64,000 bases of DNA from the NCBI RefSeq assembly GCF_027744825.2, contig NC_071334.1:33573937-33637936 (forward strand), given 5' to 3'. Each line of letters starts with the position of its first letter. The stretch's first letter is position 1. The position numbers were made by a program, and so were the translations under genes. The notes beneath the pieces were generated by a model. That model was given only the letters and a program-made list of their open reading frames with translations, had not been told where the DNA came from and searched no databases. The stretch is from Synchiropus splendidus. Taxonomy: Eukaryota; Chordata; Actinopteri; Syngnathiformes; Callionymidae. Shown here piece after piece: positions 1 to 12,943 of the stretch.

Positions 1-2292
1 AAAACAATATATAAGTCATGATCATAAATAGAGACTTGTTGATGACGAATTATTATTATTAATTATTTGAATTACATTATAATTTTAAATATATATATTT
101 CACAGAAAAAAATATTATTAAGAGGAACAAGACAGCAAAGGAAACAACAGAGGAAAAAGAGAAAAACAATACATTAAAAATAGGGAATGTTTGATTTGAT
201 TCAAAATATTGACAAAAATAAAATGAGGTATTCATGCACCTCAAAAGATATTTCATATAATTGTAACAAACCTTAAGCATTCAGAGTTCAGAACTCTATG
301 AGAGAATAAAAATATATGCCAAACCAAATGTGAATTCAATATACATGCAGTGGAAAACATTTATAAGGATATGATAGAAATTGTTATATATAAATAGAAA
401 ATATTGAAGTCAATATACAAATTAGTGTCATGTAGGATAAACATCTAAGACAATTGTTAATATTTTTTTATTTATTGGTTTAAATATGATAGCATTCTCT
501 TTCTCTTTGGCTAAGTGCGACTGGCAAAACCCATAACTCTGTTTTCATTTCACACGGCTTTATTTGACAGACCTTCCTTCATCACCTAGCTGGCTTTGCG
601 TAGCAACGCTGAGGACAAGACATTGACAGCTTGAACAAAGATGACTTTGGCTGTAACCACAAAACAACGGCTAGTTTAGAAGTTAGCACAGTTGCTCAGT
701 AAAAAGGCTTCGTACAGGTCGAAGCTTGATACACAAAACCTGCAGGCACTTGGTTAGTGGACAGACGTAGCTTAACTTAGGTTGGCACGTTAGCGTGGCT
801 TTAGCAGTACACGGTAAACGAAACAAGGACGGTGCTTCATGACCAGGCTGAACATTCTAAATCGTCCTCTGACAATTCAGTTCAGACGACTCCCTTCCAC
901 AATCGCGACTCTTGAAAGCAGACTGGAGGTCACCGGCGGCTCAAGGTCAAGTCTGTTGGAGACATGAAGCATGTCAACCTGCGGGGTCGTGGTCACAAGG
1001 CTTCAAGTTGTGAGTGTTTCAGCCAGCCAAAATGGGTTAAAAATAAAACAGGATGAAACTTTGCAGGATTTGAAACAGAGCCCTGAGGTGCACCAATTTA
1101 TCATATTTTTTGGAAGATAAGGAAACTCTCACTTTGGCCGTTAAAAGTAGTGCCTTCTTGTGAACCCTTTTAGTGGAGACTTTTAGTGGTTCTGATTCTG
1201 TCTGCATGATGCATCATGTAGTCTACTCCCACTAACACTGGCGCCTGGTTTATTAACCTCTACGGGGGCCTCTAGTGGTCATCAACATATATAAAAGGCA
1301 ATAACACGCAATCGCTCAGGCGTGACCGCAAGCACAGCCTCCACAGCAAGAGATGCCTATTGAGCTCATGCTTGTCAGCATGACTCTTGGCTGTGACCCA
1401 TGTGAGGTGTTCCACCTCAAAAACCCAGGATTTGCTGGAGAGTGGATGTCTCCCAGTTGACTTAGGAAGACCTCAGATCAGCAAGAGGTGAATGAGGTTT
1501 CGGATGTGATGGAAGACTTGACTCAACGTCACTTGGTTCTCCCCAACCCCATCTTCTCAGAGCCTCCTGTAAGTCACCCAGACCCTCTGGATCCTGGTAC
1601 ACAACACAGTGCAGATCCAAGCTCTGGTTCAGACCTGCATATTCTCAGCTCACAGATGCCGTCACAGAGGGGTAATTCCTGAGGCTTGAGCCCTGGAGCA
1701 AGTTCCTCCATCAGCAGCAGATGTCAGGAACATACCACTGGCACTCCAAAGTGTGGAAACCTTTCAGTGATCCCTTTTGGAAAGTTGCCCCGGTGCCGTT
1801 GACTATCAAAATCTCTCACCATACAATCCAGCTCTGCAGAGGTGGCCTGGGGACCCAGTGTTGGGGGAACTTGTGGGTGTGGCAGCTTCAATTTAAGTGC
1901 CCATTAGGAGTCTCCACTCATAATGGCTCAAGGATTTTCTGATGCTGCCGATGCAGACCATAGCAATTCACTTCAACAAAACAGACGGACTCTTCTATAA
2001 AATCCCTTTCACCTACAGGGATTTCTGTCTCCCCAGTTGTGCGGCTGGCCATATTTCCACGACGATTATGGGATGAATTGACAAGCTGTTCATCTAGGTG
2101 TTCGGGGATGACAACTGTGGGCGTGAATGAGTCAGCTGATGGTCATGAAGCACAGTTTCATGAAGCAAAAACAGATGCAGTGATGTTCAATGTCAAGCAA
2201 CACAGTGGCGAGGTCACGTGACAGGACAGAGGCAGATTTCGGGAGCGGCAGTGAGAGGTGTAGACGTGTTCACGGCTGACCTGACGGCTTTT
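1..2292. other. Left flank, no gene recognised
   Basis: The first 500 bases are very AT-rich. From about 1250 to 2000 the composition is more balanced, with a TATA-like string (catatataaaagg) near 1286, but the open frames there are at most 73 codons and resemble no family I know. I could not find splice-linked exons on either strand. The right part, from about 2299, runs into the palm 3' untranslated region. Confidence 0.5.
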
Positions 2293-2298
2293 TTTATT
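2293..2298 (-). terminator. palm polyadenylation signal
   Basis: TTTATT on the plus strand reads AATAAA on the minus strand, about 240 bases downstream of the palm stop codon. It is the first canonical signal after the stop, which implies a 3' untranslated region of about 0.25 kb. Usage is inferred from position. Confidence 0.6.
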
Positions 2299-2539
2299 CA
2301 GCGTTTTAAAAAACAGAAACTCACTAAAAACATTACAGCTTCAAATTTAGTCCGGGTTCAAAGGTCGGCATCGGATCGCGAGGGTCCCATCACAACACAG
2401 CGGGAAACATGAAGGACAGAAAGGAAAGGTTTATAAAGACGGATGGACAGGAAGCGATGTGGCTGGAGGAGGGGCTGCGGGTAGTGGGTGGAAATCCTGT
2501 GATGGTTGTCCTCGAGTGTTTCTATCGTTTGTCTCGGGT

Positions 2540-5500
2540 TTACATGATGCTGCAGCACTTACATGGCTGCTTCTCCTTCTTTGTCGCCGCCGGCGTCTCA
2601 CCAGCTGTGTCGCCGTTAGTTGCCGCCTTCGCCTCGGGAGTGGGAGCAGGGGGGGCACCCGACTGAGGAACAGCCATCGGTGGCACGGCCGTCGGACTCT
2701 CTGCAGGGTCTTTAGCTGATCCTGGTGAGGTTTTCCCGTCAGAGTCCTCGATGAGAACCAGCTCGGCCTTCACCGTCCCCTGCAAGCCCAGAACCTTCTT
2801 GGTCTCATCCTCATCTTCAACATTCTGGTAGCCCATGAACACCATGGTCACGGGGTTCTCTGTAGTGGCTTCTGTTGTATCAGATTGGCTTTCGGGTTTG
2901 GCCTCCAGCCCGGTGATCTCTGTGGTGACCTGCGGTGCCTCTGTTCCGCTCTCCTGTTGGACTTGTGTGGTATGGATGGTCGTGATCGTAGTGACGGTCT
3001 GAGACTTGACAGAAGCCTCGTCCGCCTTGTTGATAAGCTCCTCCACCTCGGTGGAGCTCAGCAGGTGGACGCCATCCTCGCCATTCATCTCGTGGACCAC
3101 TGAAAGGCAGAACTCAGATTAGGACCGTGTAACAACAGACCTTAGCTGGGGCTCCACTCTACATCATCCTTCCACCTCCAAGTTCAACTACACCCATCGT
3201 GGTGACATCACCTTTGCGCTCATCTTCGTAAACTTTGACCCCTTGATGGGAGAAGTCAACGGGAAGTTTGGTGTGAGAGGACAGAACTCTGGTTTCGCCC
3301 GTCACATTGTCCCGCTCTACTTTAATCTCCACCGAGTACATGGCTGGGAGGATGGGGAGGGTCAGACGTCACAGAGGGCCAACACACACGTACACACGCA
3401 CACAACACTACATTTAGGCTTAGTGCAGAGATGTGCAACTCACTAAACTAACAAGATGAATGCACCTACTTCAGACTCAAACTGACAGTTACAGTGGTAC
3501 TGTAGTTTTAGATATGTGGTGACATTGTGCGTCCACTAGAGGGTTCCCTGCTGCCAACAAAGCAAATTAGAAAACCCAATCGCTCATGTATGGCCTCGCT
3601 GAATCTTTGGCCCATATATTGGTTCCAAAGGAAGTCATTTGGACTCAAAAAATTGTTGAGTCATACACACATGGATGAGTCACTCTCACCTAAGGTTTCA
3701 ATGACTCACTTATGATTCATGTAGTCAATGAATCTCACACATCAATACTTGTTGGACAGGAAGTGAGAATGAATCAAAGACTAGCAGAGCCACAGCGACC
3801 AAAGCATTTCTCTTCGAGTCGTGTAGCCAAACAGGAAGAGAAGTTAGTTAAGTCTCTGGCTCAATCACATAGAGGAAATGACTCTTGAATCCCACTGGAT
3901 TCCATGATGGACATGTTGGAACAGTCCAACATGTTGTGTGACCTGAATGTTTTGACAGGTCAGAGGGTCTGGCTCACTAATTCCACATATTTGAGACAGA
4001 TTCTGTGACTAACGTTAGAAATTATGTGCTCCAAGTCTGGGAATCAGTGAATCGCACACATCTTGAGTCACCAAAACAAACTTCTTCTCCAACTACACGA
4101 TAGACTGAGGTGTTAATGTGGCTAGTAAGTCATGTGATTGTGAGACATCAGTCGGTGACGTTGAGGACACACTCACTCAGACGGGACAGACAAACAAACA
4201 GATGTTAGAAAACAGAGAACGCATCCATCCGTCATGTTCAGTACTCTAGAAAAAGAACAGTTCCAGCCAGTTTAGCTCCGACTACGCTGAAGCTCATCAG
4301 TCATGTCAATGATGTCACGGTGTGGCTCGTCACATGACTCCTCCTCCCGTACTCACCTTTCTTCATCGCCTCCATTTCTGTCATTTGGGTCAATTGGGGT
4401 CTTTTATGAACCTTGACCTCTTCAATAACTCGAGAGGAGGAAGGACACAGGCACAGAGAGAGAGAAGAGTAAAGACTGAAGGCCAGCAGATCACATGACT
4501 CCACACAGCAATCAGAACACCTGCTGCCAGAGCTTTTCTTGTTTCAAATCTATTATTAATATCGGACTACTTAAGTTGGCTGATGCCTTGTTTTGTAAAG
4601 TGGCCCCTGCTTACTTGCATCAGATCACTGAATAAGAGTCATCCGATTACCACAGTTCATCTAACACCAGTTTTCTGCCGTCTCAGAATCATCATTGAAA
4701 TAGCTAATAGCACTGTTATGATGATAATTGTTTACATAATCCTACATTCCTACTACTGGACAAGAGTAATCGGATTACATCTTGAGGACTCCAGTCTCAC
4801 CTTCAACTACCTGACCTGACTGAATAGGTCGCTCCTGCTGACCCGGGCTGAGACTTTTGAGCTCTACGGCTGATCAGAGGAGGAGAGTGAGCGATGGGAC
4901 AGTAACACAGAGAAGAAATGGACACAGACAATCTCACGTACCTTTTACAGACGGTGACAACACCTGCGAACAACAGAGCCCAACAGTTACACACAATGGT
5001 GGGAGAACATCCAACCACAGTTCTGAAGAAGCTACATCTGTGTGTCTACCTCATATAGCTATGTAAGTTTATAGCTTTATAGCTATATATGTTTGGTTCA
5101 GAGTCCTGGTTAAGGTAAGCCATGCGTTTTGGGTGGTTAGGTTGAGAGGCTGGGGAGAGCATTATGGCAATGAGAGGTCCCCACAATGCACGCTTGACCA
5201 CTCACCTGTGTGTGAGTTGTGACGCTCTCAGTCACACCTCCCGTCTCCAGAGTCATCAGCTCTTTCTCCAGCCTGCAACATGGACATAATGAAGAATGAC
5301 AGCTTTATTAACCGGCACATTGCAGTGTGTGCACAGGTTTGACTTGCTCTAGTTGAACTGTATCATAATGATCAGCTGACCAAGCGGTAATAACTGTCTT
5401 GAAGAACAAACTCACCTGTTTTGTGTTTTAACTAAACACATTGACAGTGATATATTTACAAATTTAGCTTTTGATCTTGTGTTTGAACTGGAACACACCT

Positions 5501-8500
5501 GTCGATGGCGTCCTCCAGAGACTTGGTCTTGGCTGCATCTTGTTCCAGCTGTCTCTTCACCTCGTCCTGCTCTGGTCCAGCAGATGGCGCTCCATCCAGC
5601 AGCCAACGTTCCCTCAGGGCCTTCGACTAAGTATGACAAACAGTGCCAGTCTTAACACTAAATGTACATGTAAATGTACTGACGTTTGGCACAAACATCT
5701 GTTTGTGGGCCACATTGAGTTAGGCCCATGCTTCTTTGTGGACCACGCTAGTTTGTCAATAGTTAAGGAGTTGCACATCCTTGTTGGTGAGTCACAGTAT
5801 AGATACTTGCTCACACACGTAGCTTCCACGCTGTGGTTGGCACATATATATTGTGATTCCACTAGCTCAGTTGAGGACACAATAATAACACAATAATAAT
5901 AATAGTTTGTGGGTCACATATATTTGCTTTTGTTTTGTACGCACAGGTTCGGGAAGCTTTATGATAAACAACATGGATAGAAGGAAATGAACAAGATGGA
6001 ACTTTTCCTGAGAAACAACTATATATCCTCATCAATATGTGTTAGGTACACTGTGGTATTCTGCAGCTGATAGATGTTTTGTATTTTTGGGGCTCAATAT
6101 TAGCCACAACATGCACTGTGTTGACTATCCACAGTGCTGAATGGTCCAGCAACCAGTAAGAAAAATTGCGGGCTCGTAGCTCGCAGGGTCCTCTATGTGG
6201 TGTTGAGGGGGCACTTGAGGCCTTTGGGGAAAACGCTGTTGACTGAGGAACATTCACCTGCCGTTGGACTCACTTTCCCGCCAGTCTCCATTCGAGGACA
6301 AACTTTCTCTGAATGTGTCACGTGATCCGTCTGTTAAAAATACTTGTGTTGACTTTGAGGCAGCAGCTGTGAGTCGCAACATTTCTGACGTTCCTCCTTT
6401 AAAACCAGCAGATATTTATAATCTGCAGCTGCTCACATGCAGCACGACATACAGCCGCAGCGTATCACCTCTGGACATCAAGGGGCCACACGTGCGGAGC
6501 TAGAGAATCTGCGCTCCGAATAGAGGAGGAACAGCAGCGTATGAAACAAACTTTACATCACAAACTGAAGGAGGAGATTAAGCGCAGGTGTAGTCTTGAA
6601 AATGTAACAGTTCCTTCTTACCTTGAGATGCTGAAGGGCTCGTCTGTCGTCCTCCAGCTGTCGCCTTTTGTTCTCGATCTCTGTCTGCCACTTCCTCTTC
6701 TCCTGGCATCACAACAACGGGTTTAATGACAAAATCCTGCTTGACACGAATAAACTTACTAATGGTGAAATGCACCGAACAAGATCAATATTCAATTTTT
6801 GTGGCACAGAAGAGACGAGAAAATGCATCCGGAAGCTGAAGAGAGACTTGGAACAGCTCTTGAAAGATAAAACTTGGATTTCAGAAAAAATTATGAAGAT
6901 ATGTTTTGTGTTTCATGCTTGATGCAGCAGAAAAAAAGAAGAAACTCAGTGAGAGATACAAGAAATAATAAAATGATATTCCTTCTGCTGATTACATGAC
7001 ACATTTAGCAAACATGGCAAGTGTCAAACAAAAGTGTGAGACATATAGTTGTTATTACTGTAACTCTGCGCTGTGTTTCAGCCAACATGTTGAGGACATT
7101 TATAGAAGAGGATGTTTAAAGACCCCCGGGTGTCGGGATAAATAAGGATATTGTCTGGATGTTTACAAGTATGAATATATTTGGAGTAGGGAAAAAAACA
7201 TTCTATAACATCAACAACATTGTTTGGCACAATAAGATGAAGTCATGTGACTTTATTTAATAAATACTGAGACATAAATGGCAAAGGTAATTGGAAAATA
7301 ATCCACTTTCTATTTTAGAAATATATGTTGAACTAAAAAAGCCAAACAAGGAAACAGCAGAATGATATCTAGAAATAGCCAAGCAGTGAAAGCCTTCATA
7401 TGAAAAAACAGAATAATACCAACAATGTCAACATATATTTCTATATTTAATACAGAATGATTTTTAACAACAAAAATATGAAGGAAACACTTTCATTTGG
7501 ACATAGTTGGGGAGGGGATTTTTGATGATGAATTTAATTAATAGTCAAATTCAAGTGCACTCCATGGGACAGTTGGTGGCGGTAGCATTCATGAACTCGC
7601 TGCACAAATCGAGCAGGAAAGCTGCGAATTACAATGAAGGCATGAGCAGCGGAGGATTGGGGAGCCTACAGATTCCATATCCAAAATCCATTCATCTGTT
7701 CCTTGTCTCATGAAGCCAACTGCAAAGCAACATATTGAACTGTGCACGGTGAATGTGTGGTGGACCAAGAAATAAAAACTGGAAAGTAGGACACCACAGT
7801 GGAGCTTGGTGAAGACATTGTCAAAACAAATGTACAGACATAGAAAGAAAGCAAAAAATGGACGCAAGTCAACAAAATAAAAAATGGGTTAAACTGAGTA
7901 GGTTTTTAATCATCTTGTTTATGGACTGGTGCATTACTCAAGTAAAGAGAGGAGGGTCTTTATCATGTTAATGCGTGACCTCACAATGTTAGCAGCACAA
8001 GTGGATCGATGAGTGCATTAGTCGGTCTCTGGAGGGCAGGCTGCTGCGATTTATCACTGCAGAACATTAGATACATGTACGGCATCATGTGTGCAGGGAA
8101 TGTGTGTGTGGGTGCGCGTGCGTATAGGGGGACACTCACTGCGATCAGCTGCAGTCGGTCCTGCTGTCCGGCAGATTCACTCGTCCTGATAGACAAAAAC
8201 ATTCTCTATTAAAATCTTCCAAAGCACATTCCAGCGTTTGTAACTTTAAAGCACAGCAGGTGTGGTCAGTCGCCCAGTCAGAGTTCTCCTGTCTGCCACT
8301 AGGCGGCATCACCTGGACCATGAGGTCATCGGAGTGGGCGGCGGGTTTGGCTTCAGGGCTGCAACATCAGGTTTCATGTTTCAGCCCAGAGAAAGATATA
8401 CCGCAGGAGACGAGACGATTGAATGTGATTTCAAATCTGGAGTTTGCACATCCTGAAACATTCGACTATCACCCTGCAGATGCTGGTTAGTCAGCAGGAA

Positions 8501-11500
8501 GGGCATGTCTGCATCTGTTCTTGTAACTGGCGGCTCAACTGATGGGAGCACATCCACATCTGCATGATGGAGAGAAGATAGTGCGCCTCCTTGGGAAGGT
8601 GGTGTCGATGACATCATGCAGAGGGGCGGGTCCTGTGATGATGACTTCATGCAGAGGCACGTCGTCCCCAACACTGCTTAGATCAAGGCGGGTGGATGTG
8701 ACAGCTTCATGACCATTTAAGTTGCAAACTTGAGCCAACATGCTAATGACTAGGTTTAAAGAACCCACTCAGGTAATAACAACACAAATGTGCTGAAGTT
8801 CACAAAGCTGTGATTTTCTTAGTCAGCATTAAATCTACATTATTTGACATATTTTAAGCATGAAAAACAATATTGATCGCAATGAGTTCAAAGGGACAGC
8901 AGGTGGCAGCAGTATTCTGGCATTCACTGGCAAAATGCACGCACAGTAGTCTGACCCTTCAAAAAGTAACATCCGACTTACGACCGAGATCGGTTCCGAC
9001 CAACCGGTCGTAAGTCGGATTGGACGTAAGTGGAATGCCATGCAAAATAGTCGAAGGTTATAGGTACTACTGTAGTGGTAGATGGCTGTGTGAGAGTGAG
9101 ATGCTGGGAGACTGTGCTGCTGTAACTGTCGTACGCGGTGCCGGGCTGCTACGTGCTGCGGTGCCAGACATTGAATTTAAAAAAAAAATAAGCATCTGCT
9201 GGCCGTGGTCGTAAGTACGGGTGGACGTAGGTCGAGCAGGTCGTAAGTCGGATGTTACTTGTATACGATTTCACTCCGTGATCCGTCATCCTCAGGTCAG
9301 TGACCTGTTTAATGACCAGCTGTGGGCTACTCCTGGACAGATGAGGCTTCATGAAACTGTGACCTTATCTTCAGAGCACAGTAGGTGGCACTCTCTTATG
9401 TGAGGTGTCATTGAAATGGTTGTACAAAACCAATGATTTTAGAACAGAGAATGCCATCGAGTGAGCTGAAAATGAGGACAGTACTTCATGTTCAGTCCAT
9501 CGCAATAACCAGCGGGTAGAGAAAAACATCTGTGGCCACCACAGATGGAGCAAGATTTGGAAATGGCATCATATTTAAAGTGGAGGAATGTCGCACATCC
9601 AGAGGACACTGTAATGTAAGAAAAATTAATAAAATAATGTTAGTAATAGCATCTCTAATCTGAGTCTTGTTCCTGAAATGGTAATTGAAATTGGTTATTG
9701 GTTATTAATAAGTTATTTTGCTATCAGATATCAGAGCAGACATCCAACTGATTGAGTTGGTGTTCCATCTATGGTGTTGGATTGACATCTCACACTTGAG
9801 CCTGCCACCTTGACTGACAGGATCAGAACGTGGTTTCGGACAGCTAGTATCAGCTGAGCAGACTTGAATTTTCGGCATGATTGAAATGTCGGACATGATT
9901 GGGCCGCAGCATCACAGAGCTATTCAGCAGACTCCTCTGTCCAGCGTCACATGAGCGCTCGCCTTTAGCGGTTGGCTCAGAACTGTTGTGCAGAGGCTGA
10001 AAAGCCGCTGTGTGGTTGAATATCCATGGCCACATTCATGCGACACAACAAAACATTTTCCTCTGCGATACGTTCAGTTTGGCTGTGCCGCTCGCTGAAG
10101 ATGAAATACGCCGCGATAACTTCACTTAGCTAAATGGACTGGATTATTACTTCATGTTGATTCTCAAACTGCAGCGCTGGTTCTTGTTCCCCAGGACCAG
10201 GTCCAGTACAGGGTGCTGGCTGCTGTTGTGTTCAAAGCTTAGCTGAGCTTGCACTTTCCTGGTTTTGTGTTCGAGCTGAACTCAAAGGATCCTGGACAAA
10301 GCTGCTGTCCATCCCCATGGAGACCACTGTCAACGGCAGGGAATCTGAGGGGGAAGCCTGCGGGGCTGAGCCCACCAGCTCAGTCTGCCGGAGACTCTGC
10401 AGGAACATTTCAGGCACAGGAAGTTTGTCGGAAGCCCTGCGCAACCGCAAACTCTGCTTCAAATCAGATGTTCATTGAAGAGCACCGTGAGGGTGTGTGT
10501 GTCTGTGCTCACTGACTCATCAACATCATCTTCAAAAAGCCCTGTCCGTGCTGAGAGTTTCAGTGGACAACTGCTGTAGGTCACTTTGCCACTGTGGCTC
10601 CAGCAGTGGAGGCAGCTTGTTTAACTGATGAGAAAAAAAGACGTCCGCCTCATTATTCCACCTGGCCCTCATCATCGGAACAAAGCAGAGGGGATCGTAA
10701 AATCGCAGCACAGAGATTCACACAAAGACGCTGCTGCAGCCTTTGAATCGTACATCAAGGGCAACGCCATCTTGGGGCGCCTCAGATACTTCATTATGTG
10801 AAATACATTTCCCTTAACGTTGCGACCTGTGAGTTTAAAACATATTGTAATGAATTGATGAGACATTTTTAGGATGAAATTCCATTTGTTTACAGGTCAG
10901 ACCAAGATGGCCGACCTCAGCGCAACTGGGTGTTGCCTTGCCTTGACATCATGTGTGAGACGTCTCTGAAGATGACAAGTTGCTGAAAATGTCACCAATA
11001 TGTCATGATCTTTGTTTTTCCAAGTGATATTTAGATTAGATTAGATGGCTAGATAGATTTTAACTTTACATTTGGTTTCATTTTTAAATGAATACGAGCA
11101 TTTTTCCTTCAGAAAAATATTAATAGCAACGTAAATAAATATAAATGGGACTAGATGGATACGAGCAGCAAGTGTCTTTCGAGGAGTAAGGCCTGATTTG
11201 CTTTGCCGCCGATGCACAACTCATCACCAGCGCCAGCTTTAGGTTTCGGTGTGGTTGAACGGGCTTAAAACTGTGGATGCTAGTTTTTGTCACAGAGACG
11301 GCACATATTCATTTGGGACGTACTGAAAGGATTTTATTTCCTGAAGCCTCTCTATTAGTTTGACTTAGCTCTCCTGCCATTTCTGACCCTGTCGGAAGCT
11401 TTCTCTCACCGAGTACTGACCACTGCAGGCTGCATCCACACACACACATTAGAGCCACGCCTTTTGAGGCTCCAGAGTGTCAGGCAGGTGGTTGTCACAC

Positions 11501-12273
11501 CGTGGCGAACCTGCCTAATGTTCAGAAAACACACATGGTTGCACTCAGGCAAAGACCACACAGCAGAATGGTTTTCACAATAAAAGTTTAAAAGAAAAAT
11601 GGGTCCATATATTGTTTAAAATTATGTTAGATGAGGGAAAAGCTAAAAGGGACTTCAAGTAAATAATAAACAAGTATCTATACAGCGGTTCTCTGTTTAT
11701 AAAGAACTTGAACCGAGTGTTTGACAGGATGCATATGTTTTAAATAACTCTCAGACTGACGATTATCACTACAAGTTCAGTCAAGAGAAACAAAATGAAA
11801 CGTTTTTAAATCATTGTGGTGGCGATTGTCAGGTTAGAGCAGAAGCAATGACGGAGCAGAATGAGGGCTTTTACCCTGAAACGTAATGGGAAATGTACTT
11901 AACAGTATCGATAGTAAATCAGGACCCTCGTGGCTGCAAAACTGATCGATATCCAATTAGAAAAGAAGCCCATAGATGGGTTCTGACACTGAAAATAGAG
12001 CGCAGAGTTGGTCGAACACACATCGAGAACATCAATTCACCCTCCCAATCAATTTGTCCTGCAGGCTTGCGGTGATTTTTGTGCAGTTTCAACGCAACAA
12101 AAGCGCCTGACTCAGCGTTCCGGCGCGGAGATGCGGCACCGTGACGACACAGCAGCGGCGGATATCACTGGCAGCTGTCGCATAGAAGGAAACCAACAAA
12201 GAATGGCAGAAGGGAGTATTTAAGAAAGCACTTACTCCATCTCTGACAGATCAGTCCGCTCCACTCCGATCAT
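2540..12273 (-). CDS. palm: Paralemmin-1, eight coding exons
   Basis: Paralemmin is a prenylated and palmitoylated phosphoprotein on the inner face of the plasma membrane that promotes filopodia and process outgrowth. Exons in transcript order: 12273-12236, 8185-8140, 6702-6622, 5626-5499, 5272-5206, 4417-4357, 3343-3212, 3099-2540. All phases fit and give 370 aa. The N-terminal coiled coil is spread over exons 2-5 (EKRKWQTEIENKRRQLEDD, SKALRERWLLDG). Then come MYSVEIKVERDNVTGETRVLSS, LLSSTEVEELINKADE and VTMVFMGYQNVEDEDETKKV, all diagnostic of paralemmin-1. The protein ends KCCSIM, a CaaX box with cysteines just upstream suited to palmitoylation; this separates it from palmdelphin, which lacks a CaaX. 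Translation may start at 12273 (MIGVERTDLSEME) or at 12240 (METSE), giving 359 aa; the second better matches the mammalian N-terminus. The 61-base exon 6 has the least certain acceptor. Whether it is the fish 'a' or 'b' copy cannot be told. Confidence 0.93.
5095..5190. repeat. Dispersed repeat, copy 1 (palm intron)
   Basis: It carries the core ttcagagtcctggttaaggt, then tggttaggttgagaggct, then attatggcaatgagaggtcc. The same ordered core recurs at 22687-22840 and 25311-25410. It ends about 11 bases from the palm splice donor at 5205. This looks like a family common in fish introns, next to TG-rich sequence; I cannot assign its class. Confidence 0.6.
8186..12235 (-). other. palm intron 1 (4.05 kb)
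   Basis: A large first intron between the short N-terminal exon and the coiled-coil exons. It contains the inverted-repeat element at 8964-9260. I see no further exon with a frame-compatible splice pair and no open frame above 100 codons. Confidence 0.6.
8964..9260. mobile_element. MITE-like element, 22-bp perfect inverted ends
   Basis: Bases 8964-8985 (aagtaacatccgacttac...) are the exact reverse complement of 9239-9260 over 22 bases. The inner 15 bases of the left arm (8971-8985) are matched again in reverse at 9006-9020, so the left end can also fold on itself. The 297 bp interior has no coding capacity and includes an A9 run near 9180. I could not identify a target-site duplication. The features fit a non-autonomous cut-and-paste DNA transposon; the superfamily is unknown. 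Confidence 0.75.
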
Positions 12274-12937
12274 CTGATCCCGGTCCGGACCGGAGACACG
12301 CCCACCGGGGGAGCAATGGAGGAGACCCGAGCAGATCAGGGCTTCACAATAAAAGCCGCTGCATCAGGACCAGTCTGGCTGTTTTGGAATTATACATGCG
12401 AAACCTCTTAACGTCTGAAAGTAGCAGCTAGAAACCAATCAAAATGAGGGACTAGAAGAACAAAACTTAAGCACAAACCTTTCCATCTTTCTCGTTGGTA
12501 CCGGTTTCGCATGTTGAACAAGACTAGATGCCGCCATCTTGTGTTGACACGAAGATACATACTCGTTGAATATAAGTGAAGAAATGTTTTCATCACAAAA
12601 CAAGCCCAAAACCCACGGTTACACTTTTTTTTCATTACGTTAGCAACGAATTGATGAATGAAAACTTCAGAGATCAAGTTACTTCGCAGCAACGACACCG
12701 ATCAATCCGCAGTAGAATTGCATCTTCAGAAAAATTAGACGTTTATCACGTGGGCAGGAAACGGTGCCCTTTTAGAGTTCACTGTGTTTAAAGACAATGA
12801 CACAAGAACAGTCTGAAAATCCAATTTTGATTTGACTAAAAACTAGTCTCTGCATATTAAAAAAAAAAGCCTATCTACATACCACCCACTTCACACCCGT
12901 TAAAAATAAAACCACAGACAAAGATGTATAAAGTGAT
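12274..12937. other. palm 5' flank and intergenic spacer
   Basis: This stretch holds the CpG-containing region just upstream of the palm start (about 12274-12330, rich in CCGG and GGTCCGGACC) and the presumed palm promoter. The rest is AT-rich and reaches the likely end of the map1s transcript near 12.94 kb. No TATA box or coding sequence is evident. Confidence 0.45.
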
Positions 12938-12943
12938 TTTATT
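12938..12943 (-). terminator. Candidate map1s polyadenylation signal
   Basis: The plus strand reads TTTATT, AATAAA on the transcript strand, about 2.0 kb downstream of the map1s stop. I noticed no clear canonical signal closer to the stop, so this would imply a 3' untranslated region of about 2 kb across 12.94-14.98 kb. That stretch has no gene of its own that I can see. Position-based inference only. Confidence 0.4.

Noticed and set aside
1488..2221. Short plus-strand frames (60-73 codons) with a TATA-like string upstream
   Set aside because: No splice-compatible partners, no known motifs, and lengths expected by chance.
2540..3100. Palmdelphin as the identity of the left gene, since PALMD is near TRMT13 in human 1p21
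   Set aside because: The protein ends in a CaaX box (KCCSIM) and matches paralemmin-1 motifs; palmdelphin lacks the CaaX.
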